From NCBI RefSeq assembly GCF_000993785.3, contig NZ_CP009922.3, positions 1,798,001-1,862,000 on the forward strand: DNA of 64,000 bases, read 5' to 3'. Source of the stretch: Streptomyces xiamenensis. GTDB lineage: Bacteria > Actinomycetota > Actinomycetes > Streptomycetales > Streptomycetaceae. Each line of letters opens with the position of its first letter. Position 1 is the first letter of the stretch. The translations under genes and the position numbers were made by a program. Below the pieces are notes generated by a model. It had not been told where the DNA came from, did no database searches, and was given only the letters and a program-made list of their open reading frames with translations. Shown here one piece after another: positions 27,421 through 35,529 of the stretch.

Positions 27421-27744
27421 ATGGGCGGTAACACTGACCAGATGCGGGCCGACCTCGAACGTATCCGCGAGTGCGCGGACGCGATTCTGGGGATTCACGA
27501 CACCTTCGCCAACTCGGCCAATCCTGCCGAGGGTTATGGCAAGTCAGAACTGGGCGCCACCACGTTGCTCGACGCGTTCGACGACTTCGAGGACAACTGG
27601 AGCATCCGGCGTGGCAAGCTCACCGACGAACTGAAGGCACTGGGCGACATCGTGGCCGGCGCCGCCGAGATGTACGAGGGCATCGACCGCGAACTGGCAC
27701 AGGCACTCAGGGACAACGACGCGGCGCGTGAGGGGGCATCGTGA
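27421..27744 (+). CDS. Second WXG100-like small helical protein
   Basis: A 107-residue predicted helical hairpin: helix 1 around MRADLERIRECADAILGIHDTF, a turn NPAEGYGKSELGA, helix 2 from DAFDDFEDNWSIRRGKL onward. Trp is in the second helix rather than the turn, so it is WXG100-like in size and fold only. ATG 27421 is chosen for the AAGGGGGA ribosome binding site; the frame is open upstream through the hairpin. The stop overlaps the GTG of the next gene (GTGA), so it is translated with the candidate T7SS effector and could be its chaperone or partner. Confidence 0.7.
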   Translation: MGGNTDQMRADLERIRECADAILGIHDTFANSANPAEGYGKSELGATTLLDAFDDFEDNWSIRRGKLTDELKALGDIVAGAAEMYEGIDRELAQALRDNDAAREGAS

Positions 27745-29015
27745 GCAGGTCATCCGCGGGGGGCGACTGGTCACTCGTCGGGGAGTCCAGCGACCCGGTC
27801 CCCGGCGATCCGGAAGAGGTCGCGACCCTCGGCAGGGAACTGCGGCAGATGGCGGACGCCATCCAGCAGCAGGCCAGTGAGATCGAGGCGCTGGCCAGCG
27901 TCGACAACTGGAACACACCCACGGCCGCCGAGTTCAAGGACAAGGCCGACGGCACCAGCGAACGGCTGCGCAAGGCGTTCGACCGTTACGACACGGCGGC
28001 CAAGGCGCTGGGCACCGAGGTCAAGGACTTCGGCGAGGACTACGAGGACCACACCGAGTACGCCTCCGAACTGCACCGCGCCCAGCTGAAGGCGGACCGG
28101 GCCCTGTCGGAGGCCGAGGAAGCCGACCAGGAGCTGCGAACGGCCACCAATGCCCTTGACGCGCTGGACGACGACGTCGAGGACGATGACCCCGACAAGA
28201 CGCGGCTGGAGGACAAGCAGGAGGCGGCGGAGGGGACACTGAGTTCCGCCCGGACCCTGATCTCGACCGCCAAGCAGATCCGCGACAACGCGGCCGACGC
28301 CGCAGCGGGAGCCATCCGCGAGGTCATCAACAACGACGGGATGAAGGACAGCGGCTGGGACAAGTTCCGCAGCGCACTGTCGGTCGTCGGTACCTGGGCC
28401 GGCCGAATAGCTGCCGTTGCCGGAGTCCTGTCCCTGTTCCTCGGCTGGGTCCCGATTCTGGGACAAGTCCTCACCATCATCGCTATCACGGCCAGTGTCG
28501 TATCCCTGATCAACAGCGTGGTCCAGTACGCCTCAGGAGATGGCAGTCTGCTGGATGTTGTGCTCGATGTGGTCGGCGTGGCGAGCTTCGGCGTCGGTGC
28601 CGCATTCCTGCGCAGCGGTCGGCTGGCAGCGGGTGCTGCCAGGGCGACGGCCCGACAGGTATACACGACCGCGGCCCGCAGAACGGGCAATGTGCGTCAG
28701 GCGATGAGCAACGCTGGAATCAACGCCCCCAGTGGCGCGGCCATGCGCCGGGCCATCGATGCGATGCCGCCCCGCCGGATGAGCAGCCTTCCGATGCCGT
28801 CCTCCATGCGCAACCCGTTGACGTCCATCGCAAGCCGGACGGACAGGAACATCGGCCAGGTCGCCGATGAGTTCAGCCGAATGCCGGCCCAGGTTCTCCG
28901 TCACCCCGCGGTGCAGGCCGCGACCCAGAATTTCAACTCCCAGGTGGCGGGCTGGGCCGCGACGACGGGTATCGCAACGGGGGCGGCCTGGTGGGCCGTC
29001 GGCCGGGGACTGTGA
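27741..29015 (+). CDS. Protein with T7SS-signal-like N-terminus and membrane helices (putative exported effector)
   Basis: A 424-residue protein. The N-terminus (WSLVGESSDPVPGDPEEVATLGRELRQM) matches the pattern of the putative T7SS secretion signal domain found in actinobacterial polymorphic toxins, with a WxT turn (DNWNTP). Residues 100-210 form an acidic coiled coil; two or three hydrophobic segments follow (about 218-262 and 270-290), then an Arg/Ala-rich tail and a final hydrophobic helix. No catalytic toxin motif is recognised; pore formation or membrane anchoring is possible. The GTG overlaps the upstream stop. Likely exported via the divergent EccC. Function otherwise unknown. Confidence 0.7.
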   Translation: MSRSSAGGDWSLVGESSDPVPGDPEEVATLGRELRQMADAIQQQASEIEALASVDNWNTPTAAEFKDKADGTSERLRKAFDRYDTAAKALGTEVKDFGEDYEDHTEYASELHRAQLKADRALSEAEEADQELRTATNALDALDDDVEDDDPDKTRLEDKQEAAEGTLSSARTLISTAKQIRDNAADAAAGAIREVINNDGMKDSGWDKFRSALSVVGTWAGRIAAVAGVLSLFLGWVPILGQVLTIIAITASVVSLINSVVQYASGDGSLLDVVLDVVGVASFGVGAAFLRSGRLAAGAARATARQVYTTAARRTGNVRQAMSNAGINAPSGAAMRRAIDAMPPRRMSSLPMPSSMRNPLTSIASRTDRNIGQVADEFSRMPAQVLRHPAVQAATQNFNSQVAGWAATTGIATGAAWWAVGRGL

Positions 29016-29025
29016 GGAGAACACC

Positions 29026-29691
29026 ATGACGATTCCCGCACAGCGAGTGGACCGGGGACGGCCGGCGGAGGCGCCGTCGACAGCCTCTGCGCCGGCGGAG
29101 ACTCCGAGTGACTATTCGCTGATCCTTCCGGACGGCTGGTACCGCATCCCGCTCGATCCCGAACAGTGCGCCCGTTCCGTGGACGCTCTGCTGGAACGGC
29201 AGTTCAAAGGCACCGACAACCAGCCGCACGCGAAACGACAAGCCCGCGACGCCCTGCTCGACGAGGCCGACCGGGCGATCGGCAACGGCGGTATCGAGAT
29301 GTACCTGTGTCTTCAGGAGGCCGGTCCGATCACCCTTCCTGCCAGCCTCTTGGTCACGCTGGCACCCGATGCCTGTGAGCCGGACACTTCCCTGGAAGAG
29401 GTGTCGAGAGATCTGGCGCACCACGGCCCGGTCGGAACGGAGGCGACAGTCGAGAACCTGCCCTCGGGGCCAGCCGTACGCACCCGCAGCCGCACCGAGT
29501 CAGCCCGTGATGAAACGACCGGCGAGGTGGTGTACAGCACCGCGGTGGACTACTACCTGCCCGTGCCCGGCACCACTTCGTTCCTGGTCCTGTCGTTTTC
29601 CACTCCCCTGGATATGATCGCCGACGCCCTCGTCGGGCTGTTCGACGCGGTGGCCAAGGCGTTTACGTGGAGGGGAATGAGTACCGCATGA
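29026..29691 (+). CDS. Uncharacterised protein, first of a tandem paralogous pair
   Basis: A 221-residue soluble-looking protein with no signal peptide. It begins with a Pro/Ala-rich stretch, then LILPDGWYRIPLDPE, an alpha segment, a beta-rich half with NLPSGPAVRTRSR, and ends FTWRGMSTA. The same plan (W-aromatic-x-I/V-PLxP near the N-terminus and LPxGPAVRxR in the middle) recurs in the next gene, so the two are duplicates. ATG 29026 follows TGAGGAG. By position after a candidate T7SS effector it could be an immunity or accessory protein, but nothing in sequence proves this. Confidence 0.7.
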   Translation: MTIPAQRVDRGRPAEAPSTASAPAETPSDYSLILPDGWYRIPLDPEQCARSVDALLERQFKGTDNQPHAKRQARDALLDEADRAIGNGGIEMYLCLQEAGPITLPASLLVTLAPDACEPDTSLEEVSRDLAHHGPVGTEATVENLPSGPAVRTRSRTESARDETTGEVVYSTAVDYYLPVPGTTSFLVLSFSTPLDMIADALVGLFDAVAKAFTWRGMSTA

Positions 29692-30308
29692 GGATTCCGC
29701 CCGTCATCACACTGGACTACCCCGAGCCGTGGTTCCCGGTGCCACTCGAACCGGACACCGACCTCGACAGCTGGGCCAGGCCACACGCCGAGCGGCTGAT
29801 CGAGGAGACGGCCCAGGCCGGGGAAGACTTCTCCCGGGGCTTCACCGGAAACCCCGATCGAATCGCCCGCGAGATGGCGAGTCGGGCGGAGGGCTACAGG
29901 GGCCGGGACCTCGCCCTGGCCTTCCTCTGCTACCCCCCTGGCATGGACAGCTCGGATGTGGGTCTGGAGGTCATGACGATCTATCCGGAGGAGGGAGACC
30001 CCGAGCCCACGCTGGAATGGTTCGCCGATATCTGCACAGTCCGGGAACTGGGTGAACCCCACATCCAGCACGCAGACCTCCCTGCGGGCCCGGCCGTGCG
30101 GCTTCGACAGAACTATTTCGGTGAGAAGCGCAGTTGGTTCGGCGGACGTCCGGTCATTCGTAGCCTCATCTACGGAATCAGGCCACCCGGCCGTACGGAT
30201 CTGGTGACCGCCACCGCGCTGTGGCGGGAGCCCGTCATCGACGATGTGATCGAGCAGTGGACCGACCAGATGCTGGAGACGCTGCGGGTCACGGAACCAA
30301 CGATCTGA
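29688..30308 (+). CDS. Uncharacterised protein, second of the tandem pair
   Basis: A 206-residue paralogue of the preceding gene: EPWFPVPLEPDTDLDSW near the N-terminus and DLPAGPAVRLRQN in the middle align with its neighbour. It lacks the Pro-rich N-terminal extension. ATG 29688 overlaps the previous stop (ATGA), implying coupled translation. No signal peptide, membrane helix or enzyme motif is seen. Confidence 0.72.
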   Translation: MRIPPVITLDYPEPWFPVPLEPDTDLDSWARPHAERLIEETAQAGEDFSRGFTGNPDRIAREMASRAEGYRGRDLALAFLCYPPGMDSSDVGLEVMTIYPEEGDPEPTLEWFADICTVRELGEPHIQHADLPAGPAVRLRQNYFGEKRSWFGGRPVIRSLIYGIRPPGRTDLVTATALWREPVIDDVIEQWTDQMLETLRVTEPTI

Positions 30309-30324
30309 ACTGAACGGCTCGAAC

Positions 30325-31278
30325 ATGGACAAAAGACAAGAGAACCGCATCGCCCTGATTCTGGCGGCCGTCCTGGCTGTGGGCATTGTGGCTGCCGTAC
30401 TGTTGTCCATCGCCTTGCGGGAGAGCCTGATTTCCTGGGCTCAGGGCTGGCCGGGCGGCCCGGTGGTGTTCCTCGTCTCCCTGGGCCTGATCGGGGCACT
30501 GGGCGTTGCCACCACGGCGGCGGCGTGGCTCGTCCACGCCTGGCCACAGCGGTCCCCTTGGCAATCCCAGCTGAACCCGCCCGTGCGGTACGTGATCACC
30601 ACGATCGGCGCCGTGGTGGCGCTGATCAGTACGGTCGTTCTGATCAGCGCCATGCCACCGCGTGACCGCGACCCGAGCGGTTGCGACGAGCTGGGCTGCT
30701 GGCTGGAGGTACACGAATCCGGCGCCTGGGTGTGGGGGCTCACCGCCCTGGGTGTGACGACCTGGCTGGCTTCGCTCATGCTGGCATATCTGTTCGCATC
30801 GGACGCGAACCGCCGGTGGGCAGCCGTCATTCCTCAGGTTCTCATCGGCACCGGGTTGGGCATCCTGCTCGTCATCCTCGCGAGCGCGTTCCGTTTCCAG
30901 GAGACTTACTACGACATGGCCGAGAGCTGGCCCGGTGGGCCACGGCTATTCCTGATCAGTGCGGGTGCCACGGTCGGACTGGGTGCGGGCGGTTCCGTGT
31001 GGGCCTGGACCCGACGGCGGTGGCTGACCCCTTGGGGTGCGGTGCCACTCGTCCTGGCAGGCGTCGCTGTCACGGCAGCGGCGTTGTCGGTATTGATCGC
31101 CGCCCTGGCACCGCGCCGCTACCCGGGCCCGGCGCTGTGCGACGAAGGGTTCTACTGCCGTCTCGACCAATCCGACGGAGACGCAACCATGACAGTGGCA
31201 CTGGGGTGGCTGACACTTCTCATCGCTGGGGTCTTGGTGCTCATTGCTCTCATCCGGTCCGCCAGGGCCCGCAGGTAG
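30325..31278 (+). CDS. Polytopic membrane protein with two internal WPGGP repeats
   Basis: A 317-residue integral membrane protein with about eight hydrophobic helices. Two halves repeat: helix, then QGWPGGPVVFLVSLGLIGALG (residues about 38-58) and ESWPGGPRLFLISAGATVGLG (about 205-225), each followed by a helix, a basic loop and another helix. A Cys-containing segment follows each half (GCDELGCWL; ALCDEGFYCRLDQS), probably extracytoplasmic. The next gene has the same design and length. No known transporter signature. Separated by 16 bp from the previous gene, so probably in the same operon. Confidence 0.75.
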   Translation: MDKRQENRIALILAAVLAVGIVAAVLLSIALRESLISWAQGWPGGPVVFLVSLGLIGALGVATTAAAWLVHAWPQRSPWQSQLNPPVRYVITTIGAVVALISTVVLISAMPPRDRDPSGCDELGCWLEVHESGAWVWGLTALGVTTWLASLMLAYLFASDANRRWAAVIPQVLIGTGLGILLVILASAFRFQETYYDMAESWPGGPRLFLISAGATVGLGAGGSVWAWTRRRWLTPWGAVPLVLAGVAVTAAALSVLIAALAPRRYPGPALCDEGFYCRLDQSDGDATMTVALGWLTLLIAGVLVLIALIRSARARR

Positions 31279-31395
31279 CCTCCTCGCCAAACATGTCCAT
31301 CCGGCTCAGGCGCTGCGGCGGCCCCCGTGCCTACGGGCCAAGGGCTGTGGCTCCGTGGCTGGACTTTTTCGAACCTCCAGTGAGACAGGGAACCC

Positions 31396-32349
31396 ATGGC
31401 CAAAACCACCTCGGCCCCCTCGTCGTGGCTTGTCGTCATCACGCTCGTGGGAATCCTGGGTGCGATGCCGTTGGTCCTGGCGGTGGAGGAGACCCTGACT
31501 GCCACGGCTGAGGGCTGGCTCGGCGGCCCGATAGGTTTCGCTGTCACCCTCGGGCTTCTCAGTGCTCTGGGTGTGCTGGTCGCGGTGTTCTGCGGTGTGG
31601 CCCACAAGTGGCCGCACCGGGTGGGCCCGCGGTGGCGTCTCGGACTCCTGGCGACTCGCTGGATCAGGTTCGTGGCGGGTTTCGTCAGCGGTCTCGCGTT
31701 TCTCACCCTGCTGGTGTCGATCCCCATCCCCAGGTCCGACGGCTCGCCCTCCGTCGCTCTTCTGGGGTTGTTCCTGGAGAACAACCCAGGTGCGGCGGCG
31801 ACCGGACTGGCCGCCGGTGTGGCCGCCCTGATCGGGGGAGGAGTCGTACTGGCGGGCAGCATCGGCGGGGACACACCGCGCGAACGCGCCGACCTGGTGA
31901 CCAGCATGTGCGGAGCGCTGCTGTTCGTTGCGTGGCTGATCACGGTGCTCACGTCTTCGCGCCTGCTCGAGGAGGACTACGTCGCGCTGGCCCATAAGTG
32001 GCCCGGGGGACCACTGGGCTTTCTGCTGTCTGCCGGGGCCGGAGTTCCGCTGGGCATCGCCGGCGCGGTCTGGGCCATCCAGCGCCGCAGGCGGCTGACC
32101 CTTCCGGGAACGGCACTGCTCGTGGCGCCAAGCATCGCGCTCATCACGGCGTCGCTCTCCGTCCTCATCGGCGCGGTGCCCCCGCGCGACTACAAGGGCC
32201 CCTACCTGTGCGACAAAGGGTTCTACTGCGCACTCGACCAGACCCACGACCAAGCCGGGCTGATCGTCGGCCTCGGCTGGCTGGCCCTCCCGATCACGGC
32301 CGCACTGATCGGCTACGCAGCGTTCAGGGCGGCCAAGCGCACCCGCTGA
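31396..32349 (+). CDS. Polytopic membrane protein, paralogue with WLGGP/WPGGP repeats
   Basis: Also 317 residues, with about eight helices. EGWLGGPIGFAVTLGLLSALG and HKWPGGPLGFLLSAGAGVPLG occupy the equivalent repeat positions, and the C-terminal loop PPRDYKGPYLCDKGFYCALDQ closely matches APRRYPGPALCDEGFYCRLDQ of its neighbour. The first-half Cys loop is missing. A duplicated gene with an internal duplication, so four copies of the unit lie in tandem. ATG follows GACAGGGAA. Function unknown. Confidence 0.75.
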   Translation: MAKTTSAPSSWLVVITLVGILGAMPLVLAVEETLTATAEGWLGGPIGFAVTLGLLSALGVLVAVFCGVAHKWPHRVGPRWRLGLLATRWIRFVAGFVSGLAFLTLLVSIPIPRSDGSPSVALLGLFLENNPGAAATGLAAGVAALIGGGVVLAGSIGGDTPRERADLVTSMCGALLFVAWLITVLTSSRLLEEDYVALAHKWPGGPLGFLLSAGAGVPLGIAGAVWAIQRRRRLTLPGTALLVAPSIALITASLSVLIGAVPPRDYKGPYLCDKGFYCALDQTHDQAGLIVGLGWLALPITAALIGYAAFRAAKRTR

Positions 32350-32540
32350 CGGCGCCGACCTGCCGGTGCTCCGTGTCGGTGTCCCTCCGTCCAGCCGCAC
32401 TGATCTTGCGACGGGCCGTCATCTGAGAGCTGGACGGGCGGCTGAGAAGCGGCAATTTCTGTGAGCCGTTCCCACAGCGAGCCGGACGTTGCCGTGAGAG
32501 CGAGTGACGGGCCACCGGGGAACAGCTCTCCCTCACTGGT

Positions 32541-32553
32541 TACGATCGCGAGC
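32541..32553 (+). promoter_or_regulatory. Probable -10 element for leaderless transcript
   Basis: TACGAT (32541-32546) followed by 7 nt and ATG 32554, with no ribosome binding site. Supports starting the gene at 32554 rather than at the open frame upstream. Confidence 0.5.
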
Positions 32554-33435
32554 ATGACACAGCGCGACAGCCCGTCGGGACCATGGCCGGGATACCACTC
32601 GCCGTCAGCGCCGCCCCCTCCGCACGGTCCGCCCCCGCCGACGGGGAAGGCGCCACGGCGCGGCGAGCCGCTGTTGGTGCTGGCCATCCTCGGTCTGATC
32701 GTGGGCATAGCACTCGTCGCGTACTTGGTGATCAGCGGTGAACGGGGCCGGTGGCACAACGGCTCCGCACAGGACAGCGTCACCGACGACGCCACCGCCG
32801 AACCCTGGCAGCCCGGCGGTCCCGCGGATCCCCGCGTCCCGGCACGTGATCCGGAGAAGCCGGTGGTCGCGGACGACTGGCAGGTCGTCCTGAGCCCTCG
32901 GGGCGGGATGGCCTACGACGTACCCCCCGAGTGGAAGGTCCACGAGGAGGGCAGCAACACCTTCTGGCCGGCGGACGACCCCGAGGAACACGGCTCCGAG
33001 TGGGCCTACACCCTGCGGGATCCCGCCAGTCAGGCCGTGACGGCGTGCGACGGCAGAAGAATCGCCTATGTCGGCACCCGCTACATTCAGGGCGTCAGCG
33101 GTACGGAGGAAGCGGCACGATCCGTCTCCAGCAATCTGGCCTGGGCGCTGTACGACCAAGCCCTGGAGGGCGACCTCACCACCACGGAGGCCGAGCCCTT
33201 CGAGAACGAGCACGGCGTCAACGGACACATCGCCTACTCGACCTCTTCCGGCGCCCCCGAGCACGGGGAAGGTGCATGCGCCTCGACCGACGGGCGGGCG
33301 ATCGGTGTCTCCTTCATCACCTCCTCCGCCGATATCGTCTCCTGGGGGCTGGTGGCCGATACCGGTCATGAACACGCGGTGTCGGCAGAGACGATTGAGC
33401 TGATCGTGAGCAGCATCCGCCCGTACGAAGGCTGA
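32554..33435 (+). CDS. Pro-rich, single-pass membrane protein of unknown function (paralogue 1)
   Basis: A 293-residue protein: a Pro/Gly/Ser-rich cytoplasmic head (1-48), one helix (about 50-72), then an extracytoplasmic domain beginning VVADDWQVVLSPRGGMAYDVPPEWKV and ending SWGLVADTGHEHAVSAETIELIVSSIRP. Cys residues near ACDGR and ACAST may form a disulfide. The next gene has the same architecture and motifs. Membrane-anchored, outward-facing; no enzyme family recognised. Transcribed from its own probable leaderless promoter. Confidence 0.75.
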   Translation: MTQRDSPSGPWPGYHSPSAPPPPHGPPPPTGKAPRRGEPLLVLAILGLIVGIALVAYLVISGERGRWHNGSAQDSVTDDATAEPWQPGGPADPRVPARDPEKPVVADDWQVVLSPRGGMAYDVPPEWKVHEEGSNTFWPADDPEEHGSEWAYTLRDPASQAVTACDGRRIAYVGTRYIQGVSGTEEAARSVSSNLAWALYDQALEGDLTTTEAEPFENEHGVNGHIAYSTSSGAPEHGEGACASTDGRAIGVSFITSSADIVSWGLVADTGHEHAVSAETIELIVSSIRPYEG

Positions 33436-33765
33436 TCGGCTTCACGCATCGCCACCCGCTGCCGAAAGCAACCGGCCGCCTCCCGTTCTCTTCGAAGGAC
33501 GCGGGAAGCGAGCACCGACCTGCTTCGGCGCTCATGCCAGGTGACATCGGTGCCTACGGGAACCCCGTGACGCGCTCGCGCGGTGTCCGGCCCAATACCC
33601 GCCCACGAGCGCACCGTTGGGTGGGCGCCGGGCGAAGTCCTGCGCCCGCACCACCGAACCGGTACCTGCGGACGGTTGGTCACCTCCGGATCGTTCGGCC
33701 CGCCCCGCCTTCACCGCGTCGTGGGCGCGGGACCCGGCGCCGGTGGCCGCCCCGTACCGGCTCGC
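33436..33765. other. Intergenic region, nothing recognised
   Basis: 330 bp between the two paralogous membrane-protein genes. Open frames that cross it are low quality and would extend the downstream gene past its probable leaderless promoter. I see no RNA gene, no strong hairpin and no operator. Confidence 0.5.
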
Positions 33766-33778
33766 TAGAGTTCCTCTC
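33766..33778 (+). promoter_or_regulatory. Probable -10 element for leaderless transcript
   Basis: TAGAGT (33766-33771), 7 nt, then ATG 33779. Same arrangement as at the paralogous gene upstream, so the duplication may have carried the promoter. Confidence 0.5.
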
Positions 33779-34696
33779 ATGGGATCAGCACAGGATTCCG
33801 GGTGGGGGGCTCACGGAGGCCAGGACCCGTACCGGACACAGAACCCGTATCAACAGCCCACCATGCCCCACGGCTGGCCGGGCGCACCCACGCCGGTGCC
33901 GCCACCGCCGGGCAGGGGCCGAAAGGCGGCGCTGCTCGGGGTCGCCGGGGTGGCCGTGGCCGCCCTGGCCGTGACCGTCGGTGTGGTGCTCACCCGCGAC
34001 AGCGGTGAGGACGGGGACGGCGGAGCGGCGGCAGCCGAGGACGAGCAGACGCCGCGGGCCCCCTCCGCGCAGGACCCACGACGGCCGGTCGAGGAGTCCG
34101 AGGAGCCTCTTCCCGTCGTCGCGGATGACTGGCAGGTGGTCCTCAGCGACCGGTGGCACACGGCGTTCGACGTGCCCCCCGACTGGCGGGGGCCGTCGCG
34201 CGACTCCAGTTTCCGCTGGGAGACCTGGGAGCCCGAGGACCCCGACGTCCCCGACTACGCGTTCAGCCTCACCGACGTCTCCGCGGTCATCGACACGGAG
34301 TGCGGCAAGCCGGGCCACCGACTGGTCGCGGGCACCCGGGGCGCGCAGGGCGCGACGGACACGGCGGACGCCGCCGAGATCATCGCCGGCAACCTGCTGT
34401 GGGCCAACTACGACCAGACCAGGACGGCTTCCTTCAACGTCGGTGAGCCCGAACCGTTCGAGACGGAACACGGCATCACCGGCCACATCGTCCGGGCGAC
34501 CATCACCGATGTCCCCGACGGCATCCCCGAGCGCGACTGCCCCGTCACCGACGGAATGTCCATCGCCGTCTCCTACCTCAGCCCCAACTCCGACCTGGTG
34601 GGATGGGGTCTGGTGGCCGACACCGGCCACGACGGCGAAGTCGACCCGGACGTCATCGAGTCGGTACTGAGCAGCATCCGGCACTACACCCGCTGA
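33779..34696 (+). CDS. Pro-rich, single-pass membrane protein of unknown function (paralogue 2)
   Basis: A 305-residue protein with a Gln/Pro-rich head (YRTQNPYQQPTMPHGWPG), one helix (about 48-70), an acidic linker, and an outward domain with VVADDWQVVLSDRWHTAFDVPPDWRG, EPFETEHGITGHI and GWGLVADTGHDGEVDPDVIESVLSSIR, each clearly matching the preceding gene. Together they form the third tandem duplicate pair downstream of eccC. No catalytic motif is seen. Start chosen by the TAGAGT -10 hexamer. Confidence 0.75.
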   Translation: MGSAQDSGWGAHGGQDPYRTQNPYQQPTMPHGWPGAPTPVPPPPGRGRKAALLGVAGVAVAALAVTVGVVLTRDSGEDGDGGAAAAEDEQTPRAPSAQDPRRPVEESEEPLPVVADDWQVVLSDRWHTAFDVPPDWRGPSRDSSFRWETWEPEDPDVPDYAFSLTDVSAVIDTECGKPGHRLVAGTRGAQGATDTADAAEIIAGNLLWANYDQTRTASFNVGEPEPFETEHGITGHIVRATITDVPDGIPERDCPVTDGMSIAVSYLSPNSDLVGWGLVADTGHDGEVDPDVIESVLSSIRHYTR

Positions 34697-34713
34697 ACGA
34701 CGCGGGGCGCAGG

Positions 34714-34738
34714 GCGGGGCGGAGCGGGGCGGAGCGGG
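34714..34738. repeat. 10-bp tandem repeat, 2.5 copies, after paralogue 2
   Basis: GCGGGGCGGA repeated twice and a half directly after the stop region. A short simple repeat with no clear role; it could slow the polymerase or be slippage-prone. Confidence 0.55.
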
Positions 34739-34860
34739 TGTCATGGTGGGGGGCCGGACCACGGGTTGGTAACACCTCCGGGACCGGGGTCGCACGGTGC
34801 AGGCACGAGTTCGTAGGGTGAGGGTTCAAAGCACTCAAACCCCGCCGATACGGAGCCGCC

Positions 34861-35529
34861 GTGACCCGCCGCCGGACCAGGACCGCCCTGATCGCCGCTT
34901 CCGCGGCCACCGCCCTGCTGCTGACCGCCTGCGGCGGAAGCGACAACGGCGACGCCAGCAACGACATTCCGGGGGTCGACGAGACGACCGAGGAACCGGG
35001 TGGGCCCGAGGACGAGCCGGAGGACCCCCCGGCCGATGAGGGCCGGGAGGGGCGCCCGGACATCGACCTGGGCGGTAATTACGAGAACGTCTATGCGGAT
35101 GAATTCACAGGCGATCCTGCCATCGATGAGATTCTTCTGGACAATCAGGGTTTTCAAGACGCTGTCGCAGAGGCCATCGTCAGCTACGACAACGAGCGGC
35201 CATCCCTGAGGTATTACGTCGCCGATCAGGCTCTTTACAGCACGCTTGACCTTCTGGAGAACGTGTATCAGACAGGGAATTCATCCGCAGGAGTCGCCAC
35301 CTACTTCAATCGCAATGTCACTCTTCGCGAGGAAGGGATCGCCACGATCAGCTTCTGCCGAGATTTCAGTGATATCTACACCATTGACTTCGAAACCGGA
35401 GAGACCGTGGAAGAAGCCGAACCCGGATCACCGGCTTCTCGGTACGTGGCACGCATGCAGCAGAACGACGAGGGCGTCTGGCAGACCGTCGAATACGAGC
35501 TGTTCAGAGAGGATGCCGAATGCCAGTGA
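34861..35529 (+). CDS. Secreted lipoprotein of unknown function
   Basis: A 222-residue exported protein with a twin-arginine-containing basic N-terminus (TRRRTRTALI), a hydrophobic segment and lipobox LLTAC, so the mature protein is lipid-anchored at Cys24. An acidic Asp/Glu/Pro linker leads to a helical domain (about 75-220) with no known family. The coding DNA from about 35,080 on is much lower in G+C than its neighbours (47% and 52% in two 60-base stretches counted by eye). GTG with CGGAG. Its stop overlaps the next ATG frame, so the two are coupled. Confidence 0.75.
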   Translation: MTRRRTRTALIAASAATALLLTACGGSDNGDASNDIPGVDETTEEPGGPEDEPEDPPADEGREGRPDIDLGGNYENVYADEFTGDPAIDEILLDNQGFQDAVAEAIVSYDNERPSLRYYVADQALYSTLDLLENVYQTGNSSAGVATYFNRNVTLREEGIATISFCRDFSDIYTIDFETGETVEEAEPGSPASRYVARMQQNDEGVWQTVEYELFREDAECQ

